Made by a program: the position numbers and the translations under genes
Assembly: GCF_000026105.1 (NCBI RefSeq)
Contig: NC_008027.1
Span: 1,298,501-1,362,500, forward strand
Length of the DNA stretch: 64,000 nt
From: Pseudomonas entomophila L48
GTDB taxonomy: Bacteria; Pseudomonadota; Gammaproteobacteria; Pseudomonadales; Pseudomonadaceae
Direction: 5' to 3'
The notes under the pieces: model-generated
What the model saw: the letters and a program-made list of their open reading frames with translations, nothing else
What the model was told of the DNA's origin: nothing
Databases searched by the model: none
In this document: positions 57,591 through 64,000 of the stretch, in pieces
Numbering within the stretch: the stretch's first letter is position 1
Layout: each line of letters starts with the position of its first letter

Positions 57591-57646
57591 GTTCGCCGGC
57601 AAGCCGGCTCCTACAGGCGTTTGTAGGAGCCGGCTTGCCGGCGAAC
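57591..57646. repeat. REP inverted pair beyond rapA
   Basis: GTTCGCCGGCAAGCCGGCTC ... GAGCCGGCTTGCCGGCGAAC, 'CCGGC' class, five bases from the rapA stop. Confidence 0.92.
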
Positions 57647-57651
57647 GGGCG

Positions 57652-60498
57652 TCAGCCCGCCACCAGCACCCGGATGGCTTCCAGGCGCAGTGCGGCTTTC
57701 TCCAGCGCCGCCATGCCATCCTCGCGCTGCTTGCGCAGGGCGTCGATTTCGCTGTCGCGCACGGTGGGGTTGACCGCCTTGAGCGCGGTCAGGCGCGCCA
57801 ACTCTTCATCCGCCTCGGCCGCCAGGCGTTGCTGGGCCTGGGCGACGCGCTCCTCGTGCGTTGGCAGGACCTTGGCCTCGCCTGCGGCGATGCGCTTGGC
57901 CAGCACATCGCGCTGGGCCTGGACGAACTTGTTGGAACTGGCCCGTGGCACGCTCTCGAGCTGGTCGTTGAGCGTTTCGAAGGCCACGCGTGCCGCCAGG
58001 TCGTTGCCGTTGGCATCGAGCAGGCAACGCAGCGCCGCCGGTGGCAGGTAGCGGCCCAGCTGCAGGCTGCGCGGCGCTACCACCTCGCTGACATATAGCA
58101 ACTCGAGCAGCACGGTGCCGGGCTTGAGTGCCTTGTTCTTGATCAGCGCGACCGCGGTGTTGCCCATCGAGCCGGACAGCACCAGGTCCATGCCGCCCTG
58201 AACCATCGGGTGTTCCCAGGTGAGGAATTGCATGTCTTCGCGCGATAGCGCCTGGCCACGGTCGTAGGTGATGGTCACACCTTCGTCGTCACCCAGCGGG
58301 AAGCTGGCATCGAGCATCTTTTCACTGGGCTTTAGCACCAGGGCGTTCTCGGAATGGTCTTCGCTGTCGATGCCGAAGGCGTCGAACAGGGTTTCCATGT
58401 AGATCGGCAGGGCGAACTGGTCGTCCTGCTCGAGGATCGCCTCGACCAGTGCCTGACCTTCGCCGGCGCCACCGGAGTTGAGCTCCAGCAGGCGGTCGCG
58501 GCCACTGTGCAGCTCGGCTTCGAGATTTTCACGTTCTGTGCGGGCTTCAGCCACCAGCTTGCCCCAGGCTTTCTCGTCACCTTCGGCGAGCAGCGGCAGC
58601 AGACGCGGGCCGAACTGGTGCTGCAGGGCGTTGCCGGTCGGGCAGGTGTTGAGGAAGGCGTTGAGGCCTTCGTGGTACCACTGAAACAGGCGTTCCTGCG
58701 GGCTGTTCTGCAGGTACGGGATGTGCAGCTGGATCGTATGTTTCTGGCCGATCCGGTCGAGACGGCCGATGCGCTGTTCGAGCAAATCCGGGTGGGCCGG
58801 CAGGTCGAACATCACCAGGTGATGGGCGAACTGGAAGTTGCGGCCTTCACTGCCGATTTCGGAGCAGATCAGTACCTGGGCGCCGAACTCTTCGTCGGCG
58901 AAGTAGGCGGCGGCGCGGTCGCGCTCGAGGATGCTCATGCCTTCGTGGAACACGGTGGCTGGAATACCGGAGCGCACGCGCAGGGCGTCTTCCAGGTCCA
59001 TGGCGGTCTCGGCGTGGGCGCAGATCACCAGCACCTTGGTGCGCTTGAGCATCTTCAGGGTGTCGATCAGCCAGTCGACCCGTGGGTCGAAGCGCCACCA
59101 GCGTTCTTCGTCGCTGGTCTCGCCCTGGGCCTGGAAAGCGACCTCTGGGTACAGCTCGGCGCGCTCGCCCGACGGCAGTTCGGCGTATTGCTCGGGGTTG
59201 GCCAGCGGGTAGGGGTGCAGCTGGCGCTCGGGGAAGCCCTGGATTGCCGCCCGGGTGTTGCGGAACAACACGCGGCCGGTGCCGTGGCGGTCGAGCAGCT
59301 CGCGGATCAGGCGCGCGCTGGCCTGGCTGTCGCCATCGCTGACCGCGGCCAGCAGCGCTTCGCCTTCGGCGCCAAGGAAGCCTTGGATGGTCGCGTGGGC
59401 CTTGGCCGACAGGCGGCCTTCGTCGAGCAGTTCCTGTACCGCTTCGGCCACCGGGCGATAGTTTTCGCTTTCGGCGCGGAATGCGGCCAGGTCGTGGAAA
59501 CGGTTGGGGTCGAGCAGGCGCAGGCGGGCGAAGTGGCTGTCCTGACCGAGCTGTTCAGGCGTCGCGGTGAGCAGCAGCACGCCCGGGATGACCTGGGCCA
59601 GTTGCTCGACCAGTGCGTACTCGGGGCTGGCCTGTTCTTCGTGCCAGACCAGGTGGTGGGCCTCGTCGACCACCATCAGGTCCCAGCCGGCGGCGAACAG
59701 CGCGTCCTGGGCCTTTTCGTCGTCGACCAGCCACTCCAGGGCCACCAGCGCCAGCTGGGCATCCTCGAACGGGTTGCTGGCGTCGCTTTCGATGAAGCGC
59801 TCGGCGTCGAACAGCGCCACCTGCAGGTTGAAGCGTCGGCGCATCTCCACCAGCCACTGGTGCTGGAGGTTCTCGGGCACCAGGATCAGCACGCGGCTGG
59901 CACGGCCGGACAGCAGCTGGCGGTGGATCACCAGGCCGGCTTCGATGGTCTTGCCCAGACCCACTTCGTCTGCCAGCAACACGCGCGGGGCGATGCGGTC
60001 GGCGACTTCACGGGCGATGTGCAACTGGTGGGCGATGGGTTGCGCACGCACGCCACCGAGGCCCCACAGCGAAGAGAGCATCTGCTTGCTGTTGTGTTGC
60101 AAGGTGTTGTAGCGCAGCGAGAACCACGACAGCGGGTCGATCTGCCCGGCGAACAGGCGGTCGCTGGCCAGGCGGAACTGGATGAAGTTCGACAGCTGCG
60201 TCTCGGGCAACGTGTGTGGCTGGTTCTGCCCGTCGATGCCGTGGTAGACCAGCAGGCCATCGACGTCCTCGACCTCGCGCACGGTCAGCTTCCAGCCCTC
60301 GAAGTGGGTGATCTGGTCGCCAGGCGAGAAGCGCACGCGGGTCAGCGGCGCATTGCGTAGCGAGTACTGGCGGGTGTCGCCCGTGGCCGGGTAGAGCACG
60401 GTCAGAAGGCGGCCATCCTGCGCCAGGATGGTCCCAAGACCGAGCTCGGCTTCGCTGTCGCTGATCCAGCGTTGCCCCGGTTGATACTGCTGCGCCAT
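57652..60498 (-). CDS. rapA: RNA polymerase-associated helicase RapA (HepA)
   Basis: Swi2/Snf2-type ATPase of 948 residues that recycles stalled RNA polymerase. N-terminal Tudor-like domains ([17 protein letters not shown]), Walker [31 protein letters not shown], motif [20 protein letters not shown] and the motif VI arginine in [11 protein letters not shown]. The C-terminal helical region ends [10 protein letters not shown]. Start [11 protein letters not shown]. Confidence 0.95.
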
Positions 60499-60625
60499 AC
60501 TGCCAAAACTCCCGCGATGAAAAAGCCGGCTATGTTAACGGATCGGCTTCGCCAGACCAATGAATGTGAAGAGTCTAGCGCTTTCATCGACGAATACCGT
60601 CCCGTCACGAGGGCCACGCGCCAAC

Positions 60626-61321
60626 ATGGTTGCCAAGCACCGCTGGTTGAACGTCACCTTGGGCCTGGGCAGCCTTGCGCTGCTGGCCGCCTGTGAACAG
60701 AAAAGTTTCGAAGTGCTGCCGCCGATTCCGGTCGAGCAACTCGAAGTGCTGGGCGTGCAGACGCCGATCAAGAGCGTGCACTTCCACGACCGCGAGGGCG
60801 AGGGCCTGCTGGTGCTGAGCCGGGTCGACGGCCAGGCCACCGACCCCGACACCGAGGAAGAGGTCGACAAGGTGGTGCTCAAGGCCACTCTTTATGGGCG
60901 CAACGCTTCGTCTGATGCCTTCAAGCCGCGTTGGCAGATCGAGCAGGAAACCACCTGTGCCGGCCTGGACCTGGATGTCGACTTCTACAACGACGTCAGT
61001 GACGTCACCGACCTGAACAAGGACGGCGTGGCCGAAGTGACCGTGGCCAGCCACTCCTTCTGCGGTGGCGGCATCGACCCCCACGACATCGCCATCGAGA
61101 TGCGTGAGGGCCAGGCGGCCTACACCATCACGGGGCAATCGCTGATCAGCCCTCCCGGTGAAGACGCCTTCGGTGGCGAACGCGAGGACAGCGCCTCGCT
61201 CAAGAGTGCCCCGCAGGTCTTGCGCGAGCATATGGACGCAGTCTGGCAGCAGGTCTACAAGCGGCCTTGGAGCGAGACCTCCGCGCCAGCCGACGACGAC
61301 CCGGAAGACGATACCGAGTAA
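60626..61321 (+). CDS. Periplasmic lipoprotein of unknown function
   Basis: 231 residues, signal WLNVTLGLGSLALLAACEQ (lipobox LAAC). The mature protein is acidic and beta-rich (VKSVHFHDREGEGLLVLSRVDG, TCAGLDLDVDFYNDVSDVTDLNKDGVAEVTVASHSFCGGGIDP) with an EF-hand-like DLNKDGVAE and two Cys. Divergent from rapA. Start at 60626; longer frame lacks a signal peptide. Confidence 0.78.
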   Translation: MVAKHRWLNVTLGLGSLALLAACEQKSFEVLPPIPVEQLEVLGVQTPIKSVHFHDREGEGLLVLSRVDGQATDPDTEEEVDKVVLKATLYGRNASSDAFKPRWQIEQETTCAGLDLDVDFYNDVSDVTDLNKDGVAEVTVASHSFCGGGIDPHDIAIEMREGQAAYTITGQSLISPPGEDAFGGEREDSASLKSAPQVLREHMDAVWQQVYKRPWSETSAPADDDPEDDTE

Positions 61322-61433
61322 GCGCGGGCTATACTTGCCCAGGTGCGGCGCTGTGACGCGCCGCACAGCCTGGCCCGCACGCATTCAAGGCGGCTGAGCA
61401 CCGGCCGACACAGTGGCCATAGGAGACCCTGCC

Positions 61434-61760
61434 ATGCTGCCACCGATCATCCCGCTCAGCGCCGCGCCCGTCACGTCGCAACTCGACCCGGTCAAGCCGA
61501 CGCCGGACATTCCGCCGGTGGTGCCTGCGCAGCCGTCCTCCAGCGACGGCACCGTCGACCTCAAGCAGCACCGCGACCCCGAAGAGCAGGCGCTGTTGTT
61601 GCGCGAGGAACAGCGCCGCCAGCAGCAACGGCGCAGGAAGGGCGAGGCGGAGCGCTTCGAAGCCGTGCCGGGCGACGAACTCAACGCCGACAACACCGTG
61701 CCGGTGGCCCCCATGGGCGAACGCACACGCCAGGGTTTGCTGGTGGATATCGAGGTCTGA
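61434..61760 (+). CDS. Small Pro/Arg-rich protein of unknown function
   Basis: 108 residues: Pro-rich N-terminus (LPPIIPLSAAPV), a charged helix (DPEEQALLLREEQRRQQQRRRKGEAERFE) and a C-terminal GERTRQGLLVDIEV. AGGAGA precedes the ATG at a good distance. Homologous short proteins occur in pseudomonads; function unknown. Confidence 0.65.
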   Translation: MLPPIIPLSAAPVTSQLDPVKPTPDIPPVVPAQPSSSDGTVDLKQHRDPEEQALLLREEQRRQQQRRRKGEAERFEAVPGDELNADNTVPVAPMGERTRQGLLVDIEV

Positions 61761-61830
61761 AGCGTCCACGCCTAGCCAGCAGCGCGATCTACCTGCATCA
61801 TTGAGGCCTCTGCTGTCCGTCGAGCCCGCC

Positions 61831-61992
61831 ATGAGCCAAGACAACCTGATCGACTTCGGCGCCGAACGCGCCAAACGCATCCACGACCTCAACGACAAGC
61901 GCCTGAACGACATGCGCCAGGCCTTCGAACAGGCCATGCCGCTGGCTGCGCAGAAGAAGAAAAAGCCCAAGGGCAAGCCCAAGAAGCGCTGA
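61831..61992 (+). CDS. Small basic-tailed protein
   Basis: 53 residues, MSQDNLIDFGAERAKRIHDLNDKRLNDMRQ..., ending in a Lys-rich KKKKPKGKPKKR. Resembles short conserved pseudomonad proteins. Start at 61831; no clear ribosome site, so confidence is moderate. Confidence 0.6.
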   Translation: MSQDNLIDFGAERAKRIHDLNDKRLNDMRQAFEQAMPLAAQKKKKPKGKPKKR

Positions 61993-62127
61993 AACTTGAT
62001 GCAGGTCAACCCTGCACCCGCCTCCCGTGCCCGGTCCCGGGCACCATTGACCCCGGTCAATTTCCCCCCTCCTGCCATTGGTTACCTTGCACCCATCGGA
62101 TGACGGCACACCAAGGGAGGGGCCGAC

Positions 62128-62244
62128 ATGTTCTTCGACAACGTGGTTATCGCCGGTGTGGTAACGGTCGGGCTGATGTTGGCGTTCTTCGCCGGTCTGG
62201 GAATTTTCATCTGGAAGGATTCGAACAAGCGCAAGCAGCGCTGA
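62128..62244 (+). CDS. ccoM: cbb3-type cytochrome c oxidase small subunit CcoM
   Basis: 38-residue single-pass membrane protein: MFFDNVVIAGVVTVGLMLAF then FAGLGIFIWKDSNKRKQR. It matches in length and pattern the CcoM subunit first seen in the P. stutzeri cbb3 oxidase, which stabilises the complex. GGGAGG lies just before the ATG and a strong terminator follows. Away from other cco genes, as is usual for ccoM. Confidence 0.85.
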   Translation: MFFDNVVIAGVVTVGLMLAFFAGLGIFIWKDSNKRKQR

Positions 62245-62277
62245 TCCTTCCCGATTCACGAGCACGCAAGGCATTTA

Positions 62278-62303
62278 GGGCGACTTCGGTCGCCCATTTT
62301 TTT
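62278..62303 (+). terminator. Intrinsic terminator after ccoM
   Basis: GGGCGAC-TTCG-GTCGCCC perfect stem with tetraloop followed by ATTTTTTT. Confidence 0.94.
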
Positions 62304-62326
62304 GCCTGGAATTTTCTGCGCCCTGT

Positions 62327-62371
62327 TGTAGGAGCGGATTCATCCGCGATGCGCCGCCCCGCGGCGCTCGA
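62327..62371. repeat. Single 'GGATTCATCCGCGATGCGCCGC' REP unit
   Basis: TGTAGGAGCGGATTCATCCG ... GCGGCGCTCGAT, one copy of the second REP class, in the ccoM-FUSC gap. Confidence 0.8.
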
Positions 62372-62409
62372 TTTCGCAGGCGCAGGAACGCTCCCCGCCA
62401 AACAAGATG

Positions 62410-62423
62410 ATTAGCTAGCTAAT
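62410..62423. promoter_or_regulatory. Perfect palindrome ATTAGCTAGCTAAT before FUSC gene
   Basis: 14-base exact palindrome in an AT-rich segment 76 bases before the FUSC start. Form and position fit a MarR-type operator, as many efflux genes have; regulator gene not in the window. Confidence 0.6.
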
Positions 62424-62499
62424 TAATGCTTTCCGTCTTATCCTCTCTCTTGTTGTCTATCGTTCTCTCTACACCTCAATCTCCCGCAAGGTCCGATTC

Positions 62500-64000
62500 G
62501 TGCCCATCACCCTCCAGGCCCTGTTCGCACCCAGCAGCCTCGCCCTGAAGTTCGCCCTCAAGACCTTGCTCGGTGGCGGCCTGGCGCTGTGGCTGGCGTT
62601 GCGCTGGGGGCTGGAGCAGCCTGCCTGGGCCTTGATGACCGCGTTCATCGTGGCCCAGCCGCTGTCGGGCATGGTGGTGCAGAAGGGCCTTGCGCGGTTG
62701 GCCGGGACGCTGGTCGGTACCTTCATGTCGGTGGTGTTCATTGGTCTGTTCGCGCAGACGCCTTGGCTGTTCCTGCTCACCCTGGCGCTCTGGCTGGCGC
62801 TGTGCACCGCCGCCTCCACCCAGTTGCGCAGCGCCTGGGCCTATGCCTTCGTACTGGCCGGCTACACCGCGGCGATCATCGCCCTGCCGGCGATCGATCA
62901 CCCGCTGCAGGTGTTTGACCAGGCCGTGGCCCGCTGCACCGAAATCAGCCTAGGGATCTGTTGCGCCACCGCCAGCAGTGCTCTGGTCTGGCCCATGCGG
63001 GTGGAACAGCAACTCGCCGGCCAGGCCCGCCAGGCTTGGCAGAACGGTCTGCAGGCGGCCAGTGCCATGCTCGCGGGCGAAGACGAGGCGCGCAAAGGGC
63101 TGCTGGAGACCCTCGGGCGTATTGTCGCCATTGACGCCCAGCGCGAACACGCCTGGTTCGAAGGCAATCGCGGTCGGCAACGGGCCCGGGCGATCCAGGG
63201 CCTGAGCCAGAAACTCATGGTGCTGTTGCGCCTGTCGCGCTCGGTGCGCCGGCAGTGGCGTCAGCTCGACGAGGCCGAAGCCCGGCACCTGTTGCCCTGG
63301 CTGGACGAGGTCCGCGCCCAGCTGGCCACGCCCAGCCAGCCCAGCCTGCTGGTGCTGCGCCAGCGCCTCTGGGACGCGGCCCACGACGAACGGATAAGCT
63401 CCGCCGAGCACTACTGCCTGGCACGCCTAACCCTGCTGCTGGACTACGCGATGGCCGCCAGCCAGGCCCTCGATGATGTGGAGCAGGGCAGGGCGCCGAA
63501 GGAAGTCGCGCAAAGCCTGGCCGCCCACCGCGACCTGTCGCTGGCCCTTTTGTTCGGATCACGCAGTGCCCTGGCGTTCCTGGTGATGAGCAGCTTCTGG
63601 CTGGCCACTGCCTGGCCTTCGGCGCCGGGTGGCCTGGTGTTGACCTGCGTGGTCTGCAGCCTGTTCGCCAGCCGCGAGAACGGCGCGCAGATCGGCTTGA
63701 GCTTCCTGCGTGGCATCCTGCTGGCGATCCCGGTGGCGTTCCTGGTCGGGCAGATCCTGCTGCCGCAATGGAGCAGCTTCGCCATGCTTTGCCTGGGCAT
63801 GGGCGTGCCACTGTTCTTCGGCGCCCTGGGCATGGCTCATCCGCGCATCGGCGCCACCGCCACCTCCTACTGCCTGCACTTCATCGTGCTGGTGGCGCCG
63901 CTCAATGCCATGCATTTCGACGTCGCGAGCATGCTCAACAGCGCCCAGGCCATGCTGGTGGGGGTGGGCGCCGCAGTGCTGGCTTTCCGCCTGGTGGTGC
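62500..64000 (+). CDS. FUSC-family inner-membrane exporter, C-terminus cut
   Basis: First 500 residues of an AaeB/FusC-type transporter for aromatic acids or drugs. An N-terminal membrane block (LLGGGLALWLALRWGLEQPAWALMTAFIVAQPLSGMVVQKGLARLAGTLVG) carries the conserved RLAGT motif; a cytoplasmic helical domain follows, then a second membrane block (GSRSALAFLVMSSFWLATAWPS ...). Start is GTG at 62500. It works with an HlyD-type adaptor, probably just outside the window. Confidence 0.87.
   Translation, partial: MPITLQALFAPSSLALKFALKTLLGGGLALWLALRWGLEQPAWALMTAFIVAQPLSGMVVQKGLARLAGTLVGTFMSVVFIGLFAQTPWLFLLTLALWLALCTAASTQLRSAWAYAFVLAGYTAAIIALPAIDHPLQVFDQAVARCTEISLGICCATASSALVWPMRVEQQLAGQARQAWQNGLQAASAMLAGEDEARKGLLETLGRIVAIDAQREHAWFEGNRGRQRARAIQGLSQKLMVLLRLSRSVRRQWRQLDEAEARHLLPWLDEVRAQLATPSQPSLLVLRQRLWDAAHDERISSAEHYCLARLTLLLDYAMAASQALDDVEQGRAPKEVAQSLAAHRDLSLALLFGSRSALAFLVMSSFWLATAWPSAPGGLVLTCVVCSLFASRENGAQIGLSFLRGILLAIPVAFLVGQILLPQWSSFAMLCLGMGVPLFFGALGMAHPRIGATATSYCLHFIVLVAPLNAMHFDVASMLNSAQAMLVGVGAAVLAFRLVV

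Overview
The window looks like chromosomal DNA of a Pseudomonas, most likely the P. putida / P. fluorescens lineage. Reasons: GC-rich coding throughout; a complete seven-gene wsp chemosensory/c-di-GMP operon; a braCDEFG-type branched-chain amino acid transporter; the small cbb3-oxidase subunit CcoM; and many copies of the 'GTAGGAGC...' REP palindromes typical of fluorescent pseudomonads. This assignment rests on family recognition only; no database search was run.

Layout. 1-5274 (minus): a ydcSTUV-patD-like operon (polyamine-type ABC importer plus a gamma-aminobutyraldehyde dehydrogenase cut by the window edge). 5535-6221: a DUF533 protein. 6350-14753 (plus): wspA-B-C-D-E-F-R, tightly overlapping, a surface-sensing pathway whose output is the diguanylate cyclase WspR. 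14754-17159: 2.4 kb without housekeeping genes, made of REP DNA, two diverged and oppositely oriented copies of a repeat module, two hexanucleotide tracts (AAAGTC x7 and GCCAAA x18) and one IS481-like insertion sequence. 17160-19851: prfB (programmed +1 frameshift) and lysS. 19935-26011: a TetR regulator, lipoproteins, a DUF1704 putative metallopeptidase, a hydrolase, an OmpA/DUF4398 pair and a small conserved protein. 26156-34123: ppc, adk, tsaB, a DUF72 protein, a PEP-mutase/isocitrate-lyase-like enzyme, rsmJ and small proteins. 34387-45847: a CopD-like membrane protein, dinG (with an SOS box), an agarase-like glycoside hydrolase, a serine esterase, an OmpA-like lipoprotein with a histone-like tail, pdxH, a glycine-zipper lipoprotein, a FAD dehydrogenase and a lipoprotein. 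46078-51074 (minus): braCDEFG. 51435-62244: DUF2288, a large tubulin/FtsZ-superfamily GTPase, a beta-hydroxyacid dehydrogenase overlapped by an MHYT-GGDEF-EAL gene, rapA, small proteins and ccoM. 62500-64000: the start of a FUSC-family exporter.

The most unusual items are: (1) the stand-alone tubulin-like protein at 51992-54223, which keeps the nucleotide loop, GGGTGSG, an SND motif and a DxxD catalytic-loop candidate, and is not FtsZ; (2) the inverted repeat modules and hexamer tracts around the IS; (3) a 101-bp antisense overlap between the dehydrogenase and the MHYT-GGDEF-EAL gene; (4) a SlyB-like, an H1-tailed OmpA and a DUF4398/OmpA set of envelope lipoproteins; (5) several perfect palindromes that look like operators. 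No tRNA, rRNA or CRISPR array was recognised.
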